A stretch of DNA of 64,000 nt from Actinobacteria bacterium HGW-Actinobacteria-7 (GTDB taxonomy: Bacteria; Actinomycetota; Coriobacteriia; Anaerosomatales; PHET01), in the NCBI GenBank assembly GCA_002841275.1, contig PHET01000005.1, positions 1 to 64,000 on the forward strand, in the 5' to 3' direction. The translations under genes were made by a program, and so were the position numbers. Under the pieces are notes generated by a model. That model saw only the letters and a list, made by a program, of their open reading frames with translations. It ran no database searches and was not told where the DNA came from. Below are positions 50,501 to 57,833 of the stretch, piece by piece; position 1 is the first letter of the stretch; every line of letters begins with the position of its first letter.

Positions 50501-52457
50501 TCACCTTCGCGGGAGCCACGTCGAAGTCCGAATCGATCTTCTTGATCGCCGATGTCCACCTGTTGCCCGCGTTGTTGCCGTCCACGGGATCCATCATCAC
50601 CTGGATATCGACGTCGTTGTTCTGGATATCGCCGTATCCGTCGAGGATCTTCCACTTGAACACGACCTCGGCCCAATCATTGGTGTCCACGATGTTCTCG
50701 TGGCACTGCGTCTCAAGCAGCTCGACTTTGTCGGAACCGACGGATGCCGGATAGTAGGAGACGAATCCGCCACCCACACCGGGACACGCGGTTGTCCCGG
50801 ACCACCCCGACGTTGGCTCGGTCTCGGTCCACTGGAACGTGCCGCGACGTGTGGCGACCGTGTCGTCATCGGCCTCCCAGTTGACGAGCGCCTTGATGCA
50901 GTTGATGGCCCCTGGAATCGTCGTGTTGACGCGAACAGTAGCCACGACGGTGTCCCCGAGTCTGTATACCGACTTCTGGACAGAGGATCCAGAGATTCCA
51001 GGGTTCGAGTACGTAACGACGAACTTCGGCAAATACGAGGAGTTCGAGTAGTCGCTTGAGTAGAACTTCTTCCAATGGGTCGTGTCCTGAGTACCATTCT
51101 CGTACTGGTAGGCCATGATCCCGTAGTTGGTGGAGTAGTCGTTGACCCAGCCTTGCGCGGTGGCAGCGCAGTCGAGAGCGACCCATTGGCCGCGTTCGCC
51201 TGAGACATTCTTCGTCCCGATGTAGGTGTACCCGGGGAAGGAGTTCCACGTCGAACCGTTCCAGCTCCCGGCAATCTCACCGTACCTGAGCGCTGTGGTG
51301 TGCTGGCCGGGGGCCGAATCGTCGTAGTACTGATGGAACAGGTAGAGCTTGAGATCAGCTCCGTGTATATAGGACCCCGCTGGGATGTCAGCCGTCGTCC
51401 AGTAGAACTTCACGAGGCTGCGGTTGTACCCGGTGTCGGTACCGCCAGAGTTGTAGCGGCCGACCCGCAGCTCTGTGGAACTGCCATAAGAGCTGTTCGG
51501 GTAGTTCTTGCTGATATAGGCGTCGGCCGTATCGGCTGCACCGGTGATTGTGATTGTCGGGTCGACCATGATCGGGAAGACGCGCGCTGGATCGGCGAGC
51601 CACGCCGGATCTATCTCGTAGGTGACTGTAGCGTCACCATCTCCTGCCGCGTTGACCGTCATCGTCGCATCGGGACAAACCGCAGGGTCTCCGCCCGAGT
51701 TCTCACTCGAATCGAAGATCAGAAGCTCGCCAAGGTTCATCGTCGGCGCGCTGTCCCCGCTCTGCCACAGCCCGTAACCACCAAAAGGATCACGGCGTAC
51801 GTCCAGCCCGTCGAGGTCGAGCGAGAAGTGGTACGAGGATGGAGCTGCAGCCGACTTGAGGACGACCGTTTCCTTCACGCCGGTGCGCGTGGCTTGATAC
51901 TCGAGATCGGTATCTCGGGCAACATTGAGATAGCGAGTCGCATCATCGAACGTCAGCCGGGCGTTCTCGACCACCCCCATCATGTCCAACCCGACCTTGT
52001 ACCCAGGACCTGACAGTGTGACCGGAGCTTCCGCGGCTTCCTGTGCGTCGAACGTCACCGTCACAGAGGTGGCTGCGGTCTCCATCGCGCCCGTCTCCGG
52101 GGCCGGGACAAGCGAGGGGTCGATTTCGACCAATTCACCTGATGCATCGACAAACCGAGTTGGGACCTCCGTGATCTCGGCCCGCATCGTGCCATCAGAG
52201 AGTAGATAGTGAGTGGAGTTCTCTGTGCGCTTCTCGGTGAGTTCGCGAACGACCGTTGGGCTCGTCTCTGCCGCGGAGGTTCCCTCGTCAGATGCCGTGC
52301 CGGGCGGTGGGGTGGCTGGCGCAGAGGCTACCAGTGCCGGTTCCTCTCCCGGAGAAGCAAACGCCGGCCCTGCTTGAAGAACGGGACCGGCGACTAGGAC
52401 CAACGCGAGCCCACCTGAGCAGATGCGGCCCCACGCAGAACTCGGAATTCCCCTCAT
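44574..52457 (-). CDS. Giant secreted RHS/YD-repeat protein with polymorphic C-terminal tail
   Basis: 2627 residues. Signal peptide 1-34 (cleavage after AFA). Residues about 245-480: DNRLRE-type beta domain (DTADAYISKNYPNSSYG start). Residues about 480-1100: beta-sandwich and propeller-like region. Residues about 1100-2394: YD/RHS repeats, ending with the RHS core YLQARYYDADTKQFITRDP and a DSDG turn where these shells usually self-cleave. The last 233 residues are different: a Tyr/Gly/His-rich linker, a very basic helix (RRARTLWARLRARAVALREA), a hydrophobic segment (VVQILGTAAGVLKNTALSSLSLGAEVAVLL) and an acidic end. This layout is that of a polymorphic toxin carried in an RHS cocoon. The tail matches no toxin I know. 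Gly-Ser-Asp-rich, low-Cys composition fits a cell-surface protein. Confidence 0.9.
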   Translation of the reverse strand: MRGIPSSAWGRICSGGLALVLVAGPVLQAGPAFASPGEEPALVASAPATPPPGTASDEGTSAAETSPTVVRELTEKRTENSTHYLLSDGTMRAEITEVPTRFVDASGELVEIDPSLVPAPETGAMETAATSVTVTFDAQEAAEAPVTLSGPGYKVGLDMMGVVENARLTFDDATRYLNVARDTDLEYQATRTGVKETVVLKSAAAPSSYHFSLDLDGLDVRRDPFGGYGLWQSGDSAPTMNLGELLIFDSSENSGGDPAVCPDATMTVNAAGDGDATVTYEIDPAWLADPARVFPIMVDPTITITGAADTADAYISKNYPNSSYGSSTELRVGRYNSGGTDTGYNRSLVKFYWTTADIPAGSYIHGADLKLYLFHQYYDDSAPGQHTTALRYGEIAGSWNGSTWNSFPGYTYIGTKNVSGERGQWVALDCAATAQGWVNDYSTNYGIMAYQYENGTQDTTHWKKFYSSDYSNSSYLPKFVVTYSNPGISGSSVQKSVYRLGDTVVATVRVNTTIPGAINCIKALVNWEADDDTVATRRGTFQWTETEPTSGWSGTTACPGVGGGFVSYYPASVGSDKVELLETQCHENIVDTNDWAEVVFKWKILDGYGDIQNNDVDIQVMMDPVDGNNAGNRWTSAIKKIDSDFDVAPAKVTSLSVDATAGAWFKESVDASGTLLDDDDYPNQGRGSLVATWAPTTGALGYKVLLSDGNSEREIGRTFGSQATTFTTGGLGLYPKDTTIKSFGSLPAARSPFGASPLDATAREASVPSTQTGTGVIVTDGTYLYVHKKDTFRPGPAAWTRLASGLTTAQPGVFLGQVGASSGRTMMSAFYLDGFIYEGFAVTPSTLQGIWKGAAGTDASRQTMNFTRPLLMRHSPVDVTSATQDVMVTAGARGIYSISHDRSQPSATFKIREYSVPTSQTTATFVADRNVTVSNVPAFAWLDGAFVADDNLYLIEGAGSNRIIRVDMRTWTATGMWTIDGGSSLSLAAACFEPVSRTVFAGALDKGTMYRYTGPGFDLRDNPKKLYASTPETATDANSGYQLRVVPFNSAESDPATSTNASTWKTLDQRTVTVNQDPRHTVYDLGGVAGGAASARLEGGARQLALDATDLSVASWGPEAELTRYYRSKDTTAALLTPGWHFGFEQHLQIASVDSTRAVYVDEDGEGHVFKKQNGIWFAPNGYVADLGFEPHAPLITSDDQWTLIFKDHSVLAFDGDGRLQSETDSNGQRVLYSFNDAAVQITAANGAFIKVTLEDGKATKAEYVAGAGQHRRVDYDTTGGALRVDYFPDVIEDSYSIAYGYTAGSISSAEIVNQTYAGTVPRWEFTYGADGSLRTASSPQLAEGQASPVTNFEYGYEAASESDVATITRSAVVSGAPTAVVQRFASNPTGTMAYMTNERTAVEHEARWTYAYSPANEVVEERSPTGKSVSRVFDSRSNVLFDYDEERHLNAYEYYADDRLFKHVDPRGCTTYSGYDAATGNLLWSDRVLNEEAEHATTRNEYDARGLLTTQRTRISGDRWVTTRYSDFAGTGQAQRTEVRAQVSAGTTYTDEPISLGATATVASIVTTSSVDEFGQVLSQTDAGGLVTMKDAVYSPAGKLKRSTDVDGVVTHYAYDALGNLKETSQTVDATSGPAFAEWHRYEVDAYGRNVRESDLGVGGLESTWVKHVFDPSGNEVQTVDSLEGTTTTWYDARGNTLAQWAPDVDQSDPQSASRWVFDADGVELAEIEAGKPASDAIRKEWRADGLLLKVVDADGSWMRYEYDDGGNQTAEISPTEDGQESAERTYYDVGGRVIGQESSDGMVTNTSYDLAGRPLRVYTTNTVDTGEEDEDGEPIYATVETTASAMSYNELGWTLASTDSDGVSKRSVYDVLGNSTEESVWASGAPSPTSVTSFDYDDKKRVIRQAVTEAGKENIVEYSYDAFGRVIAEVHSKNGVVSRDIATDYDEFGRETRVEDHKTGVISRYAYAGGGKKHSTSNLTYGSTTVTSTVDAIGRETTQAATIALPGRTVSVEREVSWDLTKNLPQSATVRIGGVTKTMTAEFDDTDRLINVTGGLWGTGGLDLTYDRGGSGAELTDSVSLPWGSGYVTTSRTFGLTPSGRISTVTVGSREIDYSWDPAGTGELVRVKDGATTTTFGSKDGHVATATTGSSVTTFDYDAAGRRTRERAGSTVEDYTWVGDDSLTFWKRTVSGSTAASATYGYDGDGQRMRADVHGTSPWSSTATDTAYTYGWDGLVLRWVSGQSAGATSTIEYLNSADGRAYAGSYSATRDAEATSAMFQILANDHGDIVALADEDGDVFAAYAYGPFGEYEGVATTQTARLSAALAHEIANAQPLRYAGYCYDTWSGSYYLQARYYDADTKQFITRDPADADGEEGAYQYCTGSPLQLIDSDGREPHGYNSADGYGSSGYSHGYNHKTHTSMSSAKRYARALVAQRRARTLWARLRARAVALREAAHERHIRQQRKRARERALKIAREKTRKSQTRALDSKKKQGAPPRALAVASSPVVQILGTAAGVLKNTALSSLSLGAEVAVLLDYNEKAKPVLDNKNSRLIEATRKAIEGREPFLGFLQEGFLQSERYPSLGELQDRKAYPFSTCVSAMAASPGYGSYEATHHVVDPYKE

Positions 52458-52499
52458 GAAGACCCCCCGGTCGCAAGAAACTAGCCGATGCGTCGCACC

Positions 52500-52528
52500 C
52501 TAGCAGGTGACGCCCCCCCCCCTGTCAA
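52500..52528 (-). promoter_or_regulatory. Promoter of the RHS gene with a ten-G tract in the spacer
   Basis: Minus strand: consensus -35 TTGACA (52523-52528), then ten consecutive Gs (plus-strand C-run 52513-52522) and seven more bases, then -10 TGCTAG (52500-52505). The spacer is exactly 17. Transcription would start near 52493, giving a 36-base leader. A change of one or two Gs by slippage would move the spacer off the optimum and change expression. Confidence 0.75.
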
Positions 52529-52599
52529 CCGCTGGCGCTGTCTCTCGGGCAACCATCCTCGGCTCCACCACCGCCCCTCCATCCACCCTGTCATAGTTG

Positions 52600-52628
52600 T
52601 TACATTCAGTTACATCGGCACCTATTCT
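52600..52628 (+). promoter_or_regulatory. Candidate promoter of the radical SAM gene with a repeated GTTACAT
   Basis: TTACAT (52600-52605) and TATTCT (52623-52628) are 17 bases apart. The heptamer GTTACAT occurs at 52599-52605 and 52609-52615, one helical turn apart, so a regulator bound side-by-side could touch polymerase. The regulator is unknown. Confidence 0.5.
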
Positions 52629-52697
52629 GCGTACACTCGTGCATACACGCGCACCACTGCTGGGATTCGCGCGACCCGCATACGCAGGAGGCACCTA

Positions 52698-53900
52698 ATG
52701 GCACACATCCGCTCGCTCTTCTTCGACGGCCCGCTCTCTGAAGTCGAGAACAAGGCGCTCAAGGCGTACACGATGGGCCGTCCCAGCGACGTCATCTGGA
52801 ACATCACCAACCGGTGCAACCTGCTGTGCGACCACTGCTACATGGCGGCAGACGCGCACTCGCTCCCAGACCAGCTCTCCGACGAGGAGACCATCACGCT
52901 CATCACGCAGATGGGCGAGCTGGGCGTGCCCTTGGTGTTCCTCTCGGGCGGCGAACCTATGATGCGCAAGAACTTCTGGGAGATCCTTGAGAAGGCCCAT
53001 TCCTACGGCATGCACATCACCGTCTCGACCAACGCCACGCTCATCACGCGCGAGGCCGCCAAGCGCCTCAAGGCCAACGGCGTCGACTGGATCGCCACCT
53101 CGCTGTACGGCCCCCCGCACTTCCACGACAAGATGGTAGGCGTCCCCGGCACCCACGACCGCGTGATCGCGGCCATCAAGATCCTTCGCGAAGAAGGCGT
53201 TGGTGTGGCGCTCAAGTCAGCCGTCAGCCGAGACACGCTGCCCTTCATCCCGCACATCATCGCCAAGGCCAAGGAACTCGACGCCGGCTTGGTCTATTTG
53301 TGCGATCTCATCACCTCGGGACGTAGCGAGGGCGAAGAGTCGGCCCGTGCCACGGCTGCAGAATGGAAGCAGCTCGCCGATTCGATCCTTGCCGACCTCC
53401 TGGATCCCGCGTCGACCATGGAGTACGACATCGGCGCCATCCCCAGCGTCATCCCCTACCTCGCCGAGAAGCTCAAGGCGGAAGGCGTTGACGTGTCCAA
53501 CGGTCTCGAGCGACTCAAGCTCGTCAGCGCCTGCCCTGTGGGCAAGGGTCACATGAACATCAACTCCGAGGGCGGGATCATGCCCTGCCAGTTCGCTCAG
53601 GACTGGACGGTGGGCAACATCCGCGACATGACGCTTACCGAGGCGACCACAGAGCTCTACAAGCTCGATGCGCAGGAGGCAAAGGGCATCTGCGCCCCCG
53701 AGGCCTGCGAGTATTCGAGGATCTGCCGCGGCTGCCGCACCAAGGCATGGCACGCTACCGGTGACGCTATGTTCGAGGACCCGACGTGCCTGTTGAAGCG
53801 GCTCGCGGATGGCGAGGGCACGACGCCGGGTGACGCGCACTACGAGCGCACGCCTCTCTCGGCAGCTGCTCCGTGTGTCGCACCGGGAGCCTGCGGGTAG
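52698..53900 (+). CDS. Radical SAM/SPASM protein, NirJ/AhbC/AhbD-like
   Basis: A 400-residue enzyme. Radical SAM cluster C40-x3-C44-x2-C47 (TNRCNLLCDHCYM), SAM-binding LSGGEPMM, and a C-terminal SPASM region with CPVGKGHMNINSEGGIMPC and CEYSRICRGCRTKAWHATGDAMFEDPTC. The final Cys array and the RxxATGD...EDPTC ending resemble heme d1 and alternative-heme enzymes (NirJ, AhbC, AhbD), which remove or change propionate groups on tetrapyrroles. Peptide-modifying SPASM enzymes are the alternative. AGGAGG precedes ATG 52698. No other heme-biosynthesis gene is adjacent, so the pathway is uncertain. Confidence 0.8.
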   Translation: MAHIRSLFFDGPLSEVENKALKAYTMGRPSDVIWNITNRCNLLCDHCYMAADAHSLPDQLSDEETITLITQMGELGVPLVFLSGGEPMMRKNFWEILEKAHSYGMHITVSTNATLITREAAKRLKANGVDWIATSLYGPPHFHDKMVGVPGTHDRVIAAIKILREEGVGVALKSAVSRDTLPFIPHIIAKAKELDAGLVYLCDLITSGRSEGEESARATAAEWKQLADSILADLLDPASTMEYDIGAIPSVIPYLAEKLKAEGVDVSNGLERLKLVSACPVGKGHMNINSEGGIMPCQFAQDWTVGNIRDMTLTEATTELYKLDAQEAKGICAPEACEYSRICRGCRTKAWHATGDAMFEDPTCLLKRLADGEGTTPGDAHYERTPLSAAAPCVAPGACG

Positions 53901-53941
53901 CGCCGACAGCAAGGCAGGACTTGTCCGTGTCGCACCTCAGA

Positions 53942-53956
53942 TGTACATTATGTACA
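53942..53956. promoter_or_regulatory. Palindromic operator of the Phd/RelE module
   Basis: TGTACAT-T-ATGTACA is a perfect seven-base inverted repeat immediately before the AGGAGG site of the antitoxin gene. Autorepression by the Phd-type antitoxin is the usual arrangement. Confidence 0.75.
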
Positions 53957-53967
53957 GGAGGTGCATC

Positions 53968-54231
53968 ATGAACAGAATGACTGTCGCGGAAGCACGGGCG
54001 GGCTTCGCCGACGTGTTGAACCGCGCGACCTACGCTCGCGAACGCACGGTGATCACGCGTCATGATGAGGACGTCGCCGCCATAATCTCGGTCGATGAGC
54101 TCCAGCTGCTCGACGCGCTGATCGAGCGCTACGAGGACGACAGCGACGTCGCAGACGCGCGTGCGGCGCTGCTCGAGGCCCGAGAGGACCGGGCCGCTTG
54201 GGGCGACATCAAACGTGAATTCGACCTGTAG
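53968..54231 (+). CDS. Phd/YefM-family antitoxin
   Basis: An 87-residue antitoxin: N-terminal DNA-binding fold (MTVAEARAGFADVLNRATYARERTVITRHDEDVAAIISVDEL) and an acidic C-terminal helix that should cover the toxin (REDRAAWGDIKREFDL). ATG 53968 follows AGGAGG. It is three bases from the toxin gene, and a palindrome at 53942-53956 lies upstream. Standard type II TA pair. Confidence 0.92.
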   Translation: MNRMTVAEARAGFADVLNRATYARERTVITRHDEDVAAIISVDELQLLDALIERYEDDSDVADARAALLEAREDRAAWGDIKREFDL

Positions 54232-54234
54232 ACC

Positions 54235-54501
54235 ATGGCTGTCTACAGCATCGAGTTCGCGCACAGCGCCTATCGCAGCTTCGCGAAGCTCGATCCGCTC
54301 ACCCGCCAACGAATAGCCGCTCGCATCGATGAGCTGACGGTCGACCCTCGGCCACTTAACTCAAAGCGGCTGGTGAATTCAGAAGAGCTGTATCGTATCC
54401 GCATCGGCTCGTACCGAGTGATCTACGCCGTGGAAGACGCCGTCCTTGTCGTCCTCGTCGTGAAGATCGGTCACCGGCGAGACGTGTATCGACAGCTGTG
54501 A
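54235..54501 (+). CDS. RelE/ParE-superfamily toxin
   Basis: An 88-residue RelE-fold protein: YSIEFAHSAYRSFAKLD, the LNSKRLVNSEELYRIRIGSYRVIYAVEDAVLVVLVVKIGHRRDVYR core with the basic and Tyr residues that cut mRNA on the ribosome in RelE. It follows the antitoxin by three bases and converges with the propeller protein gene 16 bases on. Confidence 0.93.
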   Translation: MAVYSIEFAHSAYRSFAKLDPLTRQRIAARIDELTVDPRPLNSKRLVNSEELYRIRIGSYRVIYAVEDAVLVVLVVKIGHRRDVYRQL

Positions 54502-54517
54502 TACCGGCGGCGTACCC

Positions 54518-56488
54518 CTATTTCACCGTCACGTAGTCGTAGCCGCTCGACCACATCGACGCATGGTTGCTGTCGGCAGGAGCGTAGGCCCTCAGCCGCC
54601 ATCTGCCAGCCTTGGATAGCCGAATCTTCGCCGAGTACTTGGTGTAGGTCGCCGAGTAGCTGTACGCCTTCGCCTTCACGTAGCCGTAGTACACCCACTT
54701 GCCCGAGGAGCTCCTGCGGTACTTGGCGATTCGCACCGGGTAGGAGCCCACTGTGTGTCTCGGCTTCATGTAGCCGTAAACCGTGTAGTACCTGGTTCGC
54801 TTCATCGTCGCGGGAGCCTTGGGCGTGCCCACCCACGGGCGAGGAATCACGCGCACATACCCGCTGACGGGCGAGGCGAGATAGTCAAGACCGTCGCCCG
54901 CGTAGTACGCCCGGTAGTAGGTCTTGTCGCGCGGAGTCACATTCACCGAGAACGTGCCGTCGGCAAACGTGGTCGCATGAATCGATGGTGCGTCGGACCA
55001 CGCGCCGGAAGCATACGTCTGTATTCGGACCTGCCTTCCCCCGAGTCCGATGCCGCCGGAGCGCAAGGTTCCCCTGAGCTGGTAGCTCTGACCGTACGCG
55101 GAAAGCGTCTTCGAACTGCTCGTGAGGGCCACAGTCGTCGTAGTCGCGTTCGTACGGAACACACGAACGTAGATATGGCCGAGGGCCGGGCTCGTGTAGG
55201 TGTCGAGAATGTTGGTGGCCGAGGTGTTGAATGCGATAGCCGTCGCATTGGCACCGAGCGCTTGGTCGTACACAAACCTGTCGAGCTGCTCGCCATCCAC
55301 GCTGAGATTGAGCCGCTCCATGCTGTCGGACTGCATGTCTCGCAAGAAGAGATCTCCCATATTGTTGGTGTCACCAGCAACAAGATTCGTGGCCTGCCCC
55401 AGGAACGACACCCACCTGCCGTCACTGCTGATGCGGGGGTTATTGTTCTGGTTATCCGCGACTTCGCCGTCGATGGTACGCGCCACCACTGTGGTCTCAT
55501 CGGCGACGGTATCTCGAAGATAGACCTGCGAGGCCACACCCACCGGCACACTGACGATGTCGTTCTGCCGCGAGCCGAAGACAACGTGCTGACCCGTGTA
55601 GTCCACGTCACAGTAGATCAGGTCCACTTCCTTGACGCTCTCTCCGCCAGCAGTGGTTGCGTCGACTCGCTCGATCTCACCCGTCACAAGATCCCGAAGG
55701 AACAGATTGCCCAAAGCGCTGACATCGCCGGGCACCATCCCGGTTGCATAGCTGATGAACGCCACCTTGGTGCCATCGCCACTGATGACCGGGTAGAAGC
55801 TGTGGTTGTTGCCCAGGCCGCCGTCATAGGTGTAGCTGACATTGGTGGTATCACCGGACTGCAAGTCCTTGAGAATGCAGTCCTGCTTCCCGTTCGTGTC
55901 TCCGGGAAACAGATTCGACGCCATCGAAGAGTAGACGGCGTAGCGGCCGTCGTCGCTCAGACTCCCGTCGCCACTTGGGTAGTAGTCCTCGAACGTCCCA
56001 TCCGCGGCCGTGCTCACGCAGGTGGATTCCTTGGACACCATGTCCCGCACGAAGACGTCCGGATATCCGTTCGTGTCACCTGGAACTACATCCGAGTCGT
56101 TGGAGTAGAAGAGCACGTACCTGCCATCCGGCGTCATCTCGACGTAGTTGAGCGCACCTTGCGACCCAAACCCCCCACTCATAGTCACGTTCACAAGCGT
56201 GGTCTCTTCGCTCACCATGTCGCGCCAGAAGATGTCGCACCTGCCGTTGGTGTCGCCCTCGAGGATGTTGCTGGCCGATGAGGCGAACGCCACGTAGCGT
56301 CCGTCGGCGCTGCACGCGAGTCCCAGCAGACCCTCACCATTCGCCAGCCCGCCGTCATACGCGACGTTCACCCTCTGAACGCTGCCAAACGGGAGGCTCC
56401 CCGCGATGGCCACTGCGGCCAGCAGCACAAAGGCAACCAGAACGGCCGCAATCACGGCTCCCCTGCTTCGGGCACTGAACGTACGCAT
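54518..56488 (-). CDS. Surface protein with TolB-like beta-propeller and Ig-like C-terminus
   Basis: A 656-residue exported protein. Residues 12-32 are a signal anchor (GAVIAAVLVAFVLLAAVAIAG). Residues about 35-440 contain seven or so blades of PD40/TolB type, each with a (D)GRYVAF/GDTNG..DIF.RD pattern (FLRDM, FVRDM, FLRDL). Residues about 440-656 hold one CarboxypepD-like and two Ig-like beta domains (YTVYGYMKPRHTVGSYPVRI), ending at YDYVTVK. ATG 56488 is chosen for its GGGGGAG site. Ligand unknown. It is followed by a convergent TA pair. Confidence 0.85.
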   Translation of the reverse strand: MRTFSARSRGAVIAAVLVAFVLLAAVAIAGSLPFGSVQRVNVAYDGGLANGEGLLGLACSADGRYVAFASSASNILEGDTNGRCDIFWRDMVSEETTLVNVTMSGGFGSQGALNYVEMTPDGRYVLFYSNDSDVVPGDTNGYPDVFVRDMVSKESTCVSTAADGTFEDYYPSGDGSLSDDGRYAVYSSMASNLFPGDTNGKQDCILKDLQSGDTTNVSYTYDGGLGNNHSFYPVISGDGTKVAFISYATGMVPGDVSALGNLFLRDLVTGEIERVDATTAGGESVKEVDLIYCDVDYTGQHVVFGSRQNDIVSVPVGVASQVYLRDTVADETTVVARTIDGEVADNQNNNPRISSDGRWVSFLGQATNLVAGDTNNMGDLFLRDMQSDSMERLNLSVDGEQLDRFVYDQALGANATAIAFNTSATNILDTYTSPALGHIYVRVFRTNATTTTVALTSSSKTLSAYGQSYQLRGTLRSGGIGLGGRQVRIQTYASGAWSDAPSIHATTFADGTFSVNVTPRDKTYYRAYYAGDGLDYLASPVSGYVRVIPRPWVGTPKAPATMKRTRYYTVYGYMKPRHTVGSYPVRIAKYRRSSSGKWVYYGYVKAKAYSYSATYTKYSAKIRLSKAGRWRLRAYAPADSNHASMWSSGYDYVTVK

Positions 56489-56939
56489 GATCTCCCCCTC
56501 GTCGCGACGAAGTCTCCCCAAAGCCCGCGACAGCGTGGCAACCCTGACTGTCATCAGGCACGCCCACCCCTGGGCAGAGTATTCCACTCTCAAGCCAAGC
56601 GCACCACCCGCTTACGGGCCGAGCTGAGCGCCACGCCAGATTGCTGATCCAAGACACGCAGAAGGGCCGCCCGCAGGCGGCCCTTCCTCATCGCTGCGTG
56701 CAACAGCGACATGCATCCTTTGCAGGAATGGCGTGTGACCACGAGGCTGAAGCCCCCGCAACGCCGCCGTCGTCAGTCGGAACCTACCTCCGCAAGACTC
56801 GCCTCGGTCAGGTCCAGCACAGCGATGTGGCTACTTCGCACTACTGGATCACCTCCTCCCGCGTCAGCGGAACGCGCCATCCGCGTCCTGGGCGTTCGCC
56901 CTGATCGTCACGCAAGCGACTAGCGTGCCGAGGAGTACG
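56489..56939. other. 450-base intergenic region with a strong Shine-Dalgarno site and a hairpin
   Basis: The stretch separates divergent genes. On the minus strand AGGAGGTGATCC (56846-56857) is a full complement of the 16S tail, and a GTG ten bases downstream opens a 22-codon frame (56773-56841, MRSSHIAVLDLTEASLAEVG then SD). One base further the frame-shifted continuation ends SWSHAIPAKDACRCCTQR and stops at 56688, directly before the hairpin at 56661-56686. It may be a small gene with a one-base error, or chance. The rest (56489-56640, 56860-56939) shows nothing else I can name. Confidence 0.35.
56661..56686. terminator. Strong GC hairpin in the intergenic region
   Basis: Perfect eleven-base stem GAAGGGCCGCC/GGCGGCCCTTC with loop CGCA. 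It could terminate transcripts of the small minus-strand frame or prevent read-through toward the propeller gene. No U-run follows on either strand. Confidence 0.6.
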
Positions 56940-57833
56940 ATGTTCACGAACAGATTCGGTGAAAGGACTCCCGTGCCTCAGCTACCCGTGGGCGCCCAGA
57001 AGATCGCCGGCGCAACACACTACGTTCCAGGGCTCACTAACTCGGGCTTCATCAACGGGCTCGTGATCGATACCGGTCCTGATTGCGACGTCTACGAGGC
57101 CGTGGCCATCGACACGCTTGCGATAACCCACGGTCACGCCGATCACTTCTCGGCGGGGGCGGAGATTCGCAGACGCACGGGCGCGCGCGTACTGGCTTCA
57201 CGCGATGACGCGCGGCTGGTCGAGAACCCCGAGGTCAACATCCGAGGCATGTTCAGCTGGGCACGACCGGGCGACCTACTGGTGAGCAAGCTGTTCTTGG
57301 GCGTGCCCTGTCCCGTCGATGACCTGGTGGAGATGTGGGAGGACTCGCGCGCTACGCCCGTCGCACTGCCGGGCCACACGCTGGGGCACACCGGCTACCT
57401 CACCACCGACAAGGTACTGTTCACAGGCGATGCGCTCTACCAGAAAGAGATCTGGGAGAGACACCGTCTGCCGTACGCCATCGATCCTGCGATGGTCGCG
57501 GACTCACTCGCCCAGATGCTGGCGCTGGACTTCGACTGGCTCGTCCCGGGTCACGGCGTCTGCTGCAGCCGCGAGGAGGCAGAAGGCCATATCGCGTTCC
57601 ACCTGAAGCAGATTTCGCAGATAGAGCACTTCATCCTCGACGCGTTGGCCACCGAGCACACCACCGAAGACGTGATCGCGCTGGTCTCGGAAGACCGCGG
57701 GCTGTCCGACAACCCAGCTCAGTACTGGCTGGCTGTGACAACAGTGAAGGGGTATCTCGGCACGCTGCTGGGCAAGGGGCAGCTCGAGTTCTTCGTACGG
57801 GAACACGCAGGCTGGTGGCGCACTCCGCGCTAG
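56940..57833 (+). CDS. MBL-fold metallohydrolase
   Basis: A 297-residue metallo-beta-lactamase-fold enzyme with THGHADHFSAG (the HxHxDH metal site), ALPGHTLGHTGY, FTGDALY and PGHGVCC. The C-terminal 80 residues form a helical domain (EDVIALVSEDRGLSDNPAQYWLAVTTVKGYLG) as in glyoxalase-like and RNase-like members. ATG 56940 follows GAGGAG; a GTG at 56925 overlaps that site and is unlikely. Substrate not identified. Confidence 0.88.
   Translation: MFTNRFGERTPVPQLPVGAQKIAGATHYVPGLTNSGFINGLVIDTGPDCDVYEAVAIDTLAITHGHADHFSAGAEIRRRTGARVLASRDDARLVENPEVNIRGMFSWARPGDLLVSKLFLGVPCPVDDLVEMWEDSRATPVALPGHTLGHTGYLTTDKVLFTGDALYQKEIWERHRLPYAIDPAMVADSLAQMLALDFDWLVPGHGVCCSREEAEGHIAFHLKQISQIEHFILDALATEHTTEDVIALVSEDRGLSDNPAQYWLAVTTVKGYLGTLLGKGQLEFFVREHAGWWRTPR

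Noticed and set aside
48243-51059. Long plus-strand open frames opposite the RHS gene
   Set aside because: They are mirror frames of a GC-rich coding sequence, rich in Arg/Asp/Val, with no start sites or domain similarity.
56846-56857. GGATCACCTCCT on the plus strand as a remnant of a 16S rRNA 3' end
   Set aside because: Only about 14 bases match and the flanking sequence is unlike 16S helix 45; on the other strand it is simply a strong ribosome-binding site.
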